From NCBI GenBank assembly GCA_016176295.1, contig JACOXN010000011.1:1-36521 (forward strand): 36,521 nucleotides of DNA, read 5' to 3'. Origin of the DNA: Candidatus Giovannonibacteria bacterium. Lineage in GTDB: Bacteria; Patescibacteriota; Minisyncoccia; UBA11713; 2-01-FULL-45-33. The notes under the pieces are model-generated. The model had not been told where the DNA came from and did no database searches. It was given only the letters and a program-made list of their open reading frames with translations. Below, piece after piece: positions 17,715 through 26,556 of this stretch. Both the position numbers and the translations under genes were made by a program. Numbering within the stretch: position 1 is the stretch's first letter; each line of letters starts with the position of its first letter.

Positions 17715-18371
17715 ATGCCTCACATGCGTAAATCTTCTTTCGTAGAAGGCGAATTTTATCATATTTATTCCCATTCCATCGGTAATCTTGATTTGTTCAC
17801 TTCCAGTCGGGATTATTCTCGGTTTTTGAGCGCTTTATTCGCTGCAAATGGTAAGCGTGAAATTTATCATCTGGATCGTTCTCGTGGCCTAAACTTAGTT
17901 TCGGACATACGGGACGGAAAAATAAACATCGGTGAAAGCTTAGTTGATATCATCGGGTTTTGTTTGATGCCGAATCATTTTCATCTGATATTGCGTGAAC
18001 TGTCGGATGGCAATATTTCAATTTTTATGCACCGGATATTGGTAAGTTATTCGAAATATTATAATTTAAAATATGAAAGGCGCGGGCATGTTTTTGAAAG
18101 GACTTTTGATGCTAAGCATTTGCACGATGATGAATATCTGATGCGCGCTTTGGCTTACGTGAATTTAAATCCCGAGGATCTTAAGCAGTGGAGAAGGAAG
18201 GAGGTAAAATATCCGTGGTCAAGTTTTCAGGACTACACAGAAGAAAATAGATGGGGTGGTTTGCTTAAAACAAAATTTATGCTTGATTATTTTAATTCGA
18301 GTAAAATAGAGCTCAAAGAATTTATAGAAAGCGCCAGAAAAGATGAGTATGAAAACCTTGACCTAAACTAA
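17715..18371 (+). CDS. REP-associated tyrosine transposase (RAYT, Y1/IS200-like)
   Basis: GEFYHIYSHSIGN...GFCLMPNHFHLILRE...RRGHVFERTFDAKHLHDDEYLMRALAYVNLNPE...YPWSSFQDY; ATG at 17715 preferred over TTG 17688. Confidence 0.9.
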   Translation: MPHMRKSSFVEGEFYHIYSHSIGNLDLFTSSRDYSRFLSALFAANGKREIYHLDRSRGLNLVSDIRDGKINIGESLVDIIGFCLMPNHFHLILRELSDGNISIFMHRILVSYSKYYNLKYERRGHVFERTFDAKHLHDDEYLMRALAYVNLNPEDLKQWRRKEVKYPWSSFQDYTEENRWGGLLKTKFMLDYFNSSKIELKEFIESARKDEYENLDLN

Positions 18372-18381
18372 GTTTAGGTCA
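18359..18381. repeat. REP-like palindrome overlapping the RAYT stop codon
   Basis: TGACCTAAACT-A-AGTTTAGGTCA, perfect 11-bp arms. Confidence 0.85.
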
Positions 18382-18438
18382 GTTGGCCATTTTCATATTT
18401 TTTTCATCGGCAGATATTATTATGAACTTATAATTAAA

Positions 18439-18466
18439 AACCCCGGGAGGGGTTATTGTTTTTTGA
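18439..18466. terminator. Bidirectional terminator between convergent RAYT and PRODH genes
   Basis: AACCCC-GGGA-GGGGTT with T-rich tract after it (+) and TTTTTAATT on the minus side. Confidence 0.7.
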
Positions 18467-18472
18467 ATTAAT

Positions 18473-19378
18473 TTATAAAGATAGAAGCAAGTATTTCGGG
18501 TTTTCCAGCAGCCGTCTTTTGACATACCCTGCCCATTCCGGGCCGTATATCAGATAGATATGCGGAGGATGCCCCATACCTTTCAATGCCCGGGCGAGCT
18601 CGGTGTTTACGCCATAGAGTATGGCCGGGTGGGTGTAAGGAGACCCTGCGAAAAAATTTTGGATGTCGGTCTCGTGGGTCGCTATCTCAACTTCAATTTT
18701 ATGATTGACGAGAACACGAATCATTCTTCTAAATTGCCAAAGTATTTCTGGAAGCTCTCGTTCAAATGAGAGCGTCAGGGGGTTCTCTTTTCTGTAAGCG
18801 CCTTTGCAAATCCGCGTGGGGATGGGGCGCTTCGCCAGCCGGAAGCAAAACTTTTCCCAATTTTCACTGCGGATATTCGCTTGCACGACCCGTCCGATAT
18901 TGCGGAATCCCGCGTCCCAGAGTGTGTCCAAAAAATCGAAGTATTTTGAGGCGTATTCCGGTTCTTCGGCATCTATCCAGACTCTGATGTTTTGGCCCTC
19001 GGCCTTTTCAAGTACCTCGTAAAATTCGTCGTTGATGGACGAATTCAGATCCGCTTCCAAAATTCCGAACTGGCTTAACTTGAGGGATACGGAAGCCGTG
19101 AGATTTTCCCCATGAAGTTGGGCCCTTCGCAATTCATCCAAAAGTTCGGAATAAGCGCTGCAGGTTTGAACGACGGCTTTCCGGTTATGAGCGTGTTCTC
19201 CCGCATAATTTAAAATTACAGGATAGCCGTCACGCGAGAGTTCGCGGGCTTTTTCCAGCCCTTCTTTGAGAGTTCTTCCCGCGATGAAGTTTTTTGCGAT
19301 GGGCCAGGCCCAATATTTCCAGCCGGGCATCTTTACCGCTATATTTGCCGCTAATTCCAATGGGTTAAGCATTTTCAA
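18473..19378 (-). CDS. Proline dehydrogenase family protein
   Basis: VSLKLSQFG..., IRVWIDAEEPEY, RICKGAYRKENPLTLSFE, EIATHETDIQNF, IYGPEWAGYVKRRLLENPKY. Confidence 0.75.
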   Translation of the reverse strand: MKMLNPLELAANIAVKMPGWKYWAWPIAKNFIAGRTLKEGLEKARELSRDGYPVILNYAGEHAHNRKAVVQTCSAYSELLDELRRAQLHGENLTASVSLKLSQFGILEADLNSSINDEFYEVLEKAEGQNIRVWIDAEEPEYASKYFDFLDTLWDAGFRNIGRVVQANIRSENWEKFCFRLAKRPIPTRICKGAYRKENPLTLSFERELPEILWQFRRMIRVLVNHKIEVEIATHETDIQNFFAGSPYTHPAILYGVNTELARALKGMGHPPHIYLIYGPEWAGYVKRRLLENPKYLLLSL

Positions 19379-19392
19379 TGACCTCTTGTTCT

Positions 19393-19421
19393 TTGCTTAA
19401 ACTTTAGAAAAACTATATAAT
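19393..19421 (+). promoter_or_regulatory. dnaG promoter
   Basis: TTGCTT-N17-TATAAT; ATG at 19433. Confidence 0.65.
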
Positions 19422-19432
19422 TATTGCAAGTT

Positions 19433-21274
19433 ATGCCATCACCTGTTGAAGAAATAAAGCAAAGAATAGACGTTGCCGAGCTTATCGGTTCGTATGTAAG
19501 ACTTCAGAAGACCGGGGCGAATTTTAAGGGGCTTTGCCCTTTTCATAACGAAAAAACACCATCGTTCGTGGTTTCCCCGTCGCGCCAGATATGGCATTGC
19601 TTCGGATGTTCTAAAGGCGGGGATATTTTCAGGTTCATCATGGAAATCGAGGGACATGAGTTTCCGGAAGCTCTAAAAATATTGGCGGAGAAAGCCGGTG
19701 TGCAGATAAAAAGGGAAGACCCATTGATAAGGAGCGAAAGGAACAGGCTTTACGCGATAATGGAGGAAGCCGCAAAATTTTTTGAAGACAATCTCTATGG
19801 AGAAACGGTTCCATCTGAAAATTCTTTAACCCCACCGCGGAATAAGTCTGGATTGAATTCCGCGGCGGCGCGCCCCCACCCAGAATTTTCATCTGGAACC
19901 GTTTCTCCTCATCGTTATTTAATATCTCGCGGTCTTAAAGATGAAACCATAAAAGAATTCCGTGTCGGGTTTGCTCCGGCTGAATGGAGGAATCTTTTAA
20001 ACCGCCTGGTTGCGAAAGGATTCAAAGCTGAAGAGGCGGAAAAAGCGGGGCTGGTCATCAAGAAGCAGGAATCGGGAATAAGAAATCAGGGGTACTATGA
20101 CCGCTTCAGGGGGAGGATAATTTTTCCGGTTTTTGACTACAACGGCAGAGTGATAGCTTTCGGCGGCAGGATAATGCCGGGGGCGGATGAAAACTCCGCA
20201 AAGTATATCAATTCGCCGGAGACGATGCTTTACCAGAAAAGCAAAGTGCTATACGGCCTCCACAAAGCAAAAACGGAAATATTAAAAAAAGGCGAATGTG
20301 TGCTTGTGGAGGGATACATAGACGCGCTCATGGCCTGGCAGGCAGGGACTAAAAATGTGGTAGCCTCGTCCGGAACAGCTCTCACCCAGAGCCATTTGGA
20401 TATTTTGCGCCGGCTTTGTGAAAATCTGATTGCGTCTTTCGACATGGACTCCGCCGGAGCCGACGCTTCCAAGCGCGGCATAGAAATGGCGCTGGCGAAT
20501 AATTTCAATATAAAGATAGTGAGTTTGGGAGAGGCGAAAGATCCGGCGGATCTGGTGGCGAAAGACCCGGCACTTTGGCAGAAAGCCGTAGCTGAAGCCA
20601 GGCACATAGTGAGGTTCTTCATGGATAATCTGCTTGCGGCTCATCCTAGAGGAACCCCCGAGCTTTCAAGGGAATTTCAGAAAGCCGTGATACCGAAAGT
20701 GGCATCGCTTTCCACTGATCTTGAGAAAGCGCACTGGGTAGGAGAGATTGCGAAGACGCTGGGTATAAATGAGGATGCGGTTTGGGCGGCATTGAAAAAG
20801 GTAAATATGGGGAAATCGTCTGTTTCGGGCCAGTATTCCGGTTTGAGACCCGGAGCCGGCAAATCCCGGAAAGAGTTGCTTGAAGACAGGGTTTTAGGTA
20901 TGCTTGCGAAATCGCCCGAATTGTTCCTCAAATCGGAATCGGAGCTCAAAGAATCATTCTTTGCGCTGGACAAGGTTCCGATATTCGTGGAGTTTAAAAA
21001 AATCTCCGCGGGGGAGTCTTCGGGGTTCGGAGCGCCAATGCAGGAACTTGTTTCGCGGATGGCGCTCGAAACGGAGATTTTTCTGGAGACCGTGGCTGAT
21101 ATGGAGGAGGAGTTCAGGCGCTGCGGACGGGAGCTTAAAAAGGAGCATTTGAAAGAAAAACTAACCGGCATCTCGCAGATGGTCGGCAAAGCCGAGGCGG
21201 AAAGGTCCAAAGAATTGCCGAAACTTATGGAGGAATTCAGGGTCGTCTCTTCGGAACTTTTGAAATTAAATTAA
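19433..21274 (+). CDS. dnaG: DNA primase
   Basis: CHC2 zinc motif CPFHNEKTPSFVVSPSRQIWHCFGC; TOPRIM EGYIDALMAWQAG...ASFDMDSAGADAS. Confidence 0.97.
   Translation: MPSPVEEIKQRIDVAELIGSYVRLQKTGANFKGLCPFHNEKTPSFVVSPSRQIWHCFGCSKGGDIFRFIMEIEGHEFPEALKILAEKAGVQIKREDPLIRSERNRLYAIMEEAAKFFEDNLYGETVPSENSLTPPRNKSGLNSAAARPHPEFSSGTVSPHRYLISRGLKDETIKEFRVGFAPAEWRNLLNRLVAKGFKAEEAEKAGLVIKKQESGIRNQGYYDRFRGRIIFPVFDYNGRVIAFGGRIMPGADENSAKYINSPETMLYQKSKVLYGLHKAKTEILKKGECVLVEGYIDALMAWQAGTKNVVASSGTALTQSHLDILRRLCENLIASFDMDSAGADASKRGIEMALANNFNIKIVSLGEAKDPADLVAKDPALWQKAVAEARHIVRFFMDNLLAAHPRGTPELSREFQKAVIPKVASLSTDLEKAHWVGEIAKTLGINEDAVWAALKKVNMGKSSVSGQYSGLRPGAGKSRKELLEDRVLGMLAKSPELFLKSESELKESFFALDKVPIFVEFKKISAGESSGFGAPMQELVSRMALETEIFLETVADMEEEFRRCGRELKKEHLKEKLTGISQMVGKAEAERSKELPKLMEEFRVVSSELLKLN
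19799..19908. repeat. ~110-bp palindromic insertion within dnaG coding sequence
   Basis: 27-nt arms 19799-19825 and 19882-19908 complementary at 25/27, with nested CCGCGGAAT...ATTCCGCGG. Confidence 0.85.
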
Positions 21275-21369
21275 CCCGCCAAATTTTGCATGATTTTGGC
21301 GAAGTGATCAAAAAGTAAAAAGCAATTAAACTTATAAAATGAGAATTAATAATTAAATTTAGGCGGGAA

Positions 21370-22635
21370 ATGGCAAAAGCTTTAAAAAAAAGTAAAAAAA
21401 TAAAGCCAAGGAGATTAGGCATAAAGTCCAAAAAGCCCAAGAAAAAGAGCGCTGTTTTGATGCGTAAAAAAGGTAAAAACCGTCAGACTTCGCGGGCCGC
21501 CGTATCTCGCCTTGGCGCAAGAGCTAAAGCGGGCAAAGCCAAAACCAAGCTCACGAAGGAAGAGTTCACCCAGGAGAAAATAGAAACGCTGATGAAAAAA
21601 GGCCAGGAGAGGGGGTTTGTGACCTACGCGGAAATATTGAGTACTTTCCCGCATATTGAATTCGATCTTGGTTTTTTGGAAAATCTTTACGCGCGTTTGG
21701 ATACTTCAGGGATCGATGTCTTGGAGGGAAAAGAACTTTTGGAGCTTGACGACGGGAAGAAAACTCCGAAAGAGCTCGCCATGGAACGGGAAGCCCATCT
21801 TCCCCGTGTGCCGGATTCCGTGCAGATGTATTTAAAAGAGATAGGGCGGATAGCGCTCCTTACCGCGGAAGAAGAGCGGGAGCTCGCAAAAAGAATAGAA
21901 ATAGGGGATGAAGATGCCAAAAAGAAGCTGGCGCAGGCCAACTTGAGGCTCGTGGTTTCCATCGCCAAAAGATATGTCGGCCGGTCGCCCAATCTTACCC
22001 TTCTTGACCTGATTCAGGAGGGAACTCTGGGCCTTTTCAGGGCGGTTGAAAAATTCGAATGGAGAAAAGGATACAAATTTTCGACCTATGCCACCTGGTG
22101 GATCAGGCAGGCGATAACGAGAGCCCTGGCCGACCAGGCGCGCACCATCAGGATTCCGGTGCACATGGTGGAAACAATTTCAAAATACCAGCAGGTGGTG
22201 CGCAGGCTCACGCAGGAATTGGGGAGGGACCCTTTGGCCGAAGAGATAGCGGCGGAAATGGCGATGGACGTAAAAAAGATCCACTACATCCAGCAGATAT
22301 CCCAGGATACGGCTTCATTGGAAGCTCCGGTGGGGGACGACGACGAGGATTCTCTCCTTGGGGATTTTATTGAAGACGAAAAAATGCTGACTCCCGCGCA
22401 GGAATCGGCAAGGCGCCTTTTGCGGGATCATTTAAAAGAAATAATGATAGACCTGATGCCCAGGGAGCAGAAAATTTTACGTATGCGTTTCGGTTTGGAC
22501 GACGGCGTTACGCATACTCTGGAAGAGGTGGGGAAAGAATTCGGTGTGACTCGCGAACGCATCAGACAAATAGAAGCAAAAGCCATCGAGAAAATAAAAC
22601 AGCACGAAAAATCGGTTAAATTGCAGGGGTATTAA
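21370..22635 (+). CDS. rpoD: RNA polymerase primary sigma factor
   Basis: [93 protein letters not shown]...[23 protein letters not shown]. Confidence 0.97.
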   Translation: MAKALKKSKKIKPRRLGIKSKKPKKKSAVLMRKKGKNRQTSRAAVSRLGARAKAGKAKTKLTKEEFTQEKIETLMKKGQERGFVTYAEILSTFPHIEFDLGFLENLYARLDTSGIDVLEGKELLELDDGKKTPKELAMEREAHLPRVPDSVQMYLKEIGRIALLTAEEERELAKRIEIGDEDAKKKLAQANLRLVVSIAKRYVGRSPNLTLLDLIQEGTLGLFRAVEKFEWRKGYKFSTYATWWIRQAITRALADQARTIRIPVHMVETISKYQQVVRRLTQELGRDPLAEEIAAEMAMDVKKIHYIQQISQDTASLEAPVGDDDEDSLLGDFIEDEKMLTPAQESARRLLRDHLKEIMIDLMPREQKILRMRFGLDDGVTHTLEEVGKEFGVTRERIRQIEAKAIEKIKQHEKSVKLQGY

Positions 22636-22647
22636 GAAGCGGAAGCT

Positions 22648-23775
22648 TTAAAGTAAACTCACTTCCCTTTCCCGGTCCTTCGCTCGCGGCGTTATTTCTC
22701 CTCCGTGAAGATGCGCAAGTTCCCTAGCCAAATGAAGCCCGATGCCAAGCCCCTCGCTTCCCTTATCGCTTGCCTCTCGGGCGAACATATCAAATATTCT
22801 TTCCAGCATCCGGGGAGAAATGCCCATGCCCGAGTCTTTAACTTTTATCAGCACTTCACTGGGGCTGATTTCCGCGCCAAAAAAGATAGGCGAGTAATTT
22901 CCTGAATATTTGGAGGCGTTTTGCAGAAGATTCGTAAACACCTGTTCTATCCTGAGCGCATCGGCAAAAATGACAACGGGTTTACGCGGGGTGAGGACTT
23001 CCAATTTTTGTTCTTTCTTTTTTATGGAGGGCAGAATACTCTGGGCCGCTTTTTCCATGATAGGGTAGAGGTCCACCTCTTTTTTATCAAGTTCCATTTT
23101 CCCGTTCTCCAGGCGCGATACGTCCATCAGGTCGTTGATAAGCCGTTTCATATTGGCGGTCTGATGCGAAATAATTCCGAGGGCGGTTCTCGATTCTTCA
23201 TCATTGAATTTGTATTCCATAAGTTCAAGCCAGAGCGAGATCGGCGCCAGGGTATTCCTCAGTTCATGGCCCAACGCTGCGAGGAAATTACGTCGCCGCT
23301 CTTCATGATTTTTCTTTTCCGTAATGTCTGATTTTATTGCGATAAAGTGGGTTATTTCTCCATCCGCGTTTTTCACCGGGGTGATGGTTTCCACCTCATT
23401 ATAGAAAGTGCCGTTCTTTTTTTTATTTACAAGTTCTCCGCGCCAGACCTCACCTGCCCTGATTGTTTCCCACAGTTTTTTGTAATATTCGTCGTTTTGT
23501 CTGCCGGATTTTAGAATGCGTGTGTGCTGCCCTATGACTTCATCGGCTTCGTAGCCGGTAAGGCGGGTGAAAGCCGGATTAACCCACTGGATGAAGCCAT
23601 TTTTGTCGGTTATTACAATGCCGTTGGCGGCCGCCATTAACGCGCTTGTTTTAAGCAGTATTTGTTCCTGGGCCTTTTTAAGCTCGGCTGAGGAACTCAA
23701 CTCTCCGGTCTTGAGCTTCGGTTTCTTTTCTTTCTCTTTTTGTTGTTTTATTTTCTTCATTTCGAAAAATACCAA
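22648..23775 (-). CDS. PAS-domain sensor histidine kinase with apparent 3' frameshift
   Basis: PAS/PAC, HisKA LAALGHELRNTLAPISLWLELMEYKF, HATPase N and G1 boxes; expected final segment is in another frame. Confidence 0.9.
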   Translation of the reverse strand: MVFFEMKKIKQQKEKEKKPKLKTGELSSSAELKKAQEQILLKTSALMAAANGIVITDKNGFIQWVNPAFTRLTGYEADEVIGQHTRILKSGRQNDEYYKKLWETIRAGEVWRGELVNKKKNGTFYNEVETITPVKNADGEITHFIAIKSDITEKKNHEERRRNFLAALGHELRNTLAPISLWLELMEYKFNDEESRTALGIISHQTANMKRLINDLMDVSRLENGKMELDKKEVDLYPIMEKAAQSILPSIKKKEQKLEVLTPRKPVVIFADALRIEQVFTNLLQNASKYSGNYSPIFFGAEISPSEVLIKVKDSGMGISPRMLERIFDMFAREASDKGSEGLGIGLHLARELAHLHGGEITPRAKDREREVSLL

Positions 23776-23802
23776 AAATCCCTTTTAAAATCGTAAAAAA
23801 AG

Positions 23803-23831
23803 AGATTAACATTATTTTCATTTGTTGTCAA
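23803..23831 (-). promoter_or_regulatory. Histidine kinase promoter
   Basis: Minus TTGACA(23831-23826)-N17-TAATCT(23808-23803). Confidence 0.6.
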
Positions 23832-23861
23832 TGCCGCGCCGAGCCGAAGAAAGAGGAGAAT

Positions 23862-24773
23862 TTATTGATCAAAAAAGGACAGGAGATATGCGTCTATTTC
23901 GCGCTGTTCCAGGTCGTAGAAATATTTTTTTTCCGAATGTAATTTTGCGGCCAGGCCTTTTCCTACGAACCTCCAATGCCACGGCTCGAATTTATAATAT
24001 GCGTTATTTTTGGGGTAAGAGAGCGCGAACCCGTATCTGTATGCGTTCTCGCCAAGCCATTTGTAGGCGGGAGTATATTCAAAAGCTGAAAAATCGGCGC
24101 CTGTTTTTTCGGTCGTGAAATCCACAGTGGTGCCCAGCTGGTGCTCCGAGTAACCCTGGTCGGCTGAGAACTGGTTGGCTCCGGTTCCGTAAGTTATCGA
24201 GTAGACGGATTTGAGGCCGGCTTGAGTGTCGAAAGAGCGATAGGCGGAAATTATTTTGATGCCCATTTCTGCTCTCTCAGCGTCATCTAGGAGTTCGCGT
24301 AGAAAAGGGACAACATCGGCATGCAAAAACTGCTCTTTATCCTGTTGATAGGAATATTGCGGTTCCGTCGGCGCAAGTTTTGCCGGAATATAATTTTCGT
24401 TTAAAAAATAAACCTTCGAATACTTTTTCAGCCACTCGGGGTCCATTTTTCGAAGCTTCTCGATAACTCCCACTGCGCTTTGAACGCCCTGGATTTGCGC
24501 CGAGAAAAAATCCATGCGGCTTTTTTCGGCCTCGTAATCGCGCTGGAACTGGTCGCGTTCAATTTTTGTCTTCTCCAGGTCGTCCGCCGTAAGAGCAAGG
24601 CTTGCGGTCGTTGAAGCAAATTTGAGAGTTAATTCTGAAAGTTCATTTTCGAGGTTTTGTTTGGTTTTTGTGAGTGTGAATATTCCATACGCCGAGTATC
24701 CGGCCGCAGACAGCAGAAAGATGAGTATCAGCGTTATAATTAACTTGTGCTTGTTTAACGGCGGGGTTTCCAT
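23862..24773 (-). CDS. D-alanyl-D-alanine carboxypeptidase, VanY/M15B family
   Basis: ISAYRSFDTQ...SEHQLGTTVDF...EPWHWRFVG. Confidence 0.9.
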   Translation of the reverse strand: METPPLNKHKLIITLILIFLLSAAGYSAYGIFTLTKTKQNLENELSELTLKFASTTASLALTADDLEKTKIERDQFQRDYEAEKSRMDFFSAQIQGVQSAVGVIEKLRKMDPEWLKKYSKVYFLNENYIPAKLAPTEPQYSYQQDKEQFLHADVVPFLRELLDDAERAEMGIKIISAYRSFDTQAGLKSVYSITYGTGANQFSADQGYSEHQLGTTVDFTTEKTGADFSAFEYTPAYKWLGENAYRYGFALSYPKNNAYYKFEPWHWRFVGKGLAAKLHSEKKYFYDLEQREIDAYLLSFFDQ

Positions 24774-24810
24774 TAAATACATTATACCCCATTTTCGCCT
24801 ATCCCTGTTG

Positions 24811-25146
24811 TTATTGGGGCATTGGTACTATGTCGAGAATATCAATATAACCTCCCGGAATCTGGAGATTGGGGTTATCTTTAAATATATCAGCCGCCGC
24901 CTCGTGCGATTCGGCCTCGACGATCGAATACCCGGTTACCTCGTTTTTTACATCCGCGATTCCATCCGATGTCACCCTCTTGGTTTTTCCCAGCGGAGCA
25001 CCGCCATCGGCAAGAACCGCCTCATTTTTTTTCATCCACTTTCTCCATTCTTCCATAGCGGCTTTACCTTGCTCTGGCGTCATTTCGGCCATCATTTTTT
25101 CTATGGAGGCGGCCGGCGCCATGTATAGAACAAAATATTTTTTCAT
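24811..25146 (-). CDS. YCII-related domain protein
   Basis: MKKYFVLYMAP...GYSIVEAESHEAAADIFKDNPNL. Confidence 0.7.
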   Translation of the reverse strand: MKKYFVLYMAPAASIEKMMAEMTPEQGKAAMEEWRKWMKKNEAVLADGGAPLGKTKRVTSDGIADVKNEVTGYSIVEAESHEAAADIFKDNPNLQIPGGYIDILDIVPMPQ

Positions 25147-25211
25147 ATGTTAAATATAACTGTTAATAAATTAAATTTCGGTGAATATTTGGAAAATTAT
25201 TTTAAATTCAT

Positions 25212-25240
25212 TTGTCACTCATTTCTCCATATTATATAAT
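25212..25240 (+). promoter_or_regulatory. Promoter of the second YCII-like gene
   Basis: TTGTCA-N17-TATAAT; ATG at 25246. Confidence 0.7.
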
Positions 25241-25245
25241 CAGGT

Positions 25246-25578
25246 ATGAAAAAATTTATACTTCTTTACAATGGTCCTGCTACTGATCCGTCAGATATGC
25301 CCGAAGAGGCGCGCAAAGCAATAATGGCCAAATGGGGCGAATGGATGGTTAAAGCAGGCAGTTCTCTCGTCGATATGGGCCAGCCGATGGTAAACGGAGC
25401 ATCTGTCGTGGACGATGGAACGAACGGGGTTCCGACCCAACTAAACGGCTACAGCATTATTCAGGCTGACGATATGGAAAAAGCAAAGGCACTGGTTGCG
25501 GGGCACCCTTTTTTGAGCGAAGGAGCCGGAAAATTCAGCGTAGAAATATATGAGCTGCTTCCAGCTCCAAAGATGTAA
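25246..25578 (+). CDS. YCII-related domain protein, paralogue of 24811..25146
   Basis: MKKFILLYNGPATDPSDMPEEARKAIMAKWGEWM...LNGYSIIQADDMEKAKALVAGHPFL. Confidence 0.75.
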   Translation: MKKFILLYNGPATDPSDMPEEARKAIMAKWGEWMVKAGSSLVDMGQPMVNGASVVDDGTNGVPTQLNGYSIIQADDMEKAKALVAGHPFLSEGAGKFSVEIYELLPAPKM

Positions 25579-25603
25579 ATTATTATCTATAGTTCCAAAA
25601 AAT

Positions 25604-25648
25604 ATCGAAAATTAAAACACCATTGGGAACGGTGCCTTAATTTTCGAT
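25604..25648. repeat. Long hairpin downstream of the YCII-like gene
   Basis: ATCGAAAATTAA...CACC...GGTG...TTAATTTTCGAT, 12-bp outer stem. Confidence 0.6.
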
Positions 25649-25779
25649 GCTCCCGAATTAAAACTTTCGCAAACTTTTGAAATCATTTTACCAAATCTGA
25701 TACACAAATTCAAGAAGCGAAATCTGAAATGATACGCCCCGCCACTATTTTTCTGGGGCAAAGGAGGCGGGGCGATGGA

Positions 25780-25856
25780 CTCGCCCGCGCGGAGGAGGGG
25801 TCTGGGGAGGAATCCGCGCGGGCTTCGGCTTTCTTTTTTGAAAAAATCGGCGGCTA
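25780..25856 (-). repeat. 77-bp inverted repeat, copy 1
   Basis: Reverse complement identical to 27952..28028. Confidence 0.95.
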
Positions 25857-26552
25857 CTTCTGAAATATAATCCAAAAATGTTTGCAGTTGTAATCCTCAC
25901 CAAAAAATTTTGCGACTTTGGCAATACGCTTTTCTTCAACCACTTTCCATTTTTTGTAAAAATTCATCAATTCTGCGCGGTCAAAGATCTTTTCAAATTT
26001 GCCCGTGGTCGGATGAAGAAAAGCATTTTTCTCGTGCGCAGGAGATTTTTCTAGCATCTCCTTGTGAAATTCATCATCTGTTGAAAGTGTATAAACTAGC
26101 AAGTATCCTCCAGGCTTGAGAACACGCAAAAATTCGTCTCGCGCAAAAGAGCGGCCATCAGTTGATTCAATATCGGTTGAAGCGAAACAATCAATCGCGA
26201 AATCAAAACTTTCATTTTCAAACGGCCATGTTTTTGTAGCGTCCTGAACAATAAACCGCACATCATTTTCTACGCCAACAATAGCCGCTCTTTTTTGCGC
26301 CTCATCTATTGCAATGCTAGAAAAATCAAACGCTCTCATATTTGTGCCCTGTTTCGCAAGCCAAATGCTGTTTCTTCCTTTTCCACAGCCCATTTCGACT
26401 CCGCGCAAGCTTTTTGTTTCGCCTTTTGATTTCAACCAATCCCAAAACAACGAAACTCCGCTTGATTCGTCGTTAGAATCCATTGGAAGAAGAACGTAAG
26501 GATTTTTATGTTCTTCTTCCCAAATTTTTTGTTGGTCGGCGTGAGTTATCAT
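25854..26552 (-). CDS. SAM-dependent methyltransferase
   Basis: GVEMGCGKGRNSIWLAKQGTNMRAFDFSSIAIDEAQKRA...FDFAIDCFASTDIES...EFLRVLKPGGYLLVYT. Confidence 0.85.
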   Translation of the reverse strand: MITHADQQKIWEEEHKNPYVLLPMDSNDESSGVSLFWDWLKSKGETKSLRGVEMGCGKGRNSIWLAKQGTNMRAFDFSSIAIDEAQKRAAIVGVENDVRFIVQDATKTWPFENESFDFAIDCFASTDIESTDGRSFARDEFLRVLKPGGYLLVYTLSTDDEFHKEMLEKSPAHEKNAFLHPTTGKFEKIFDRAELMNFYKKWKVVEEKRIAKVAKFFGEDYNCKHFWIIFQK

Positions 26553-26556
26553 ATTT

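Noticed and set aside
25604-25648. Intrinsic terminator after the YCII-like gene
   Set aside because: Strong stem but no T run on the plus side; left as a hairpin repeat only.
25612-25939. Short minus ORFs containing FFKKESRSPRGFLPRPLLRAGE
   Set aside because: Translation of the 77-bp inverted repeat; the same peptide appears at 27866-28091 on the plus strand.
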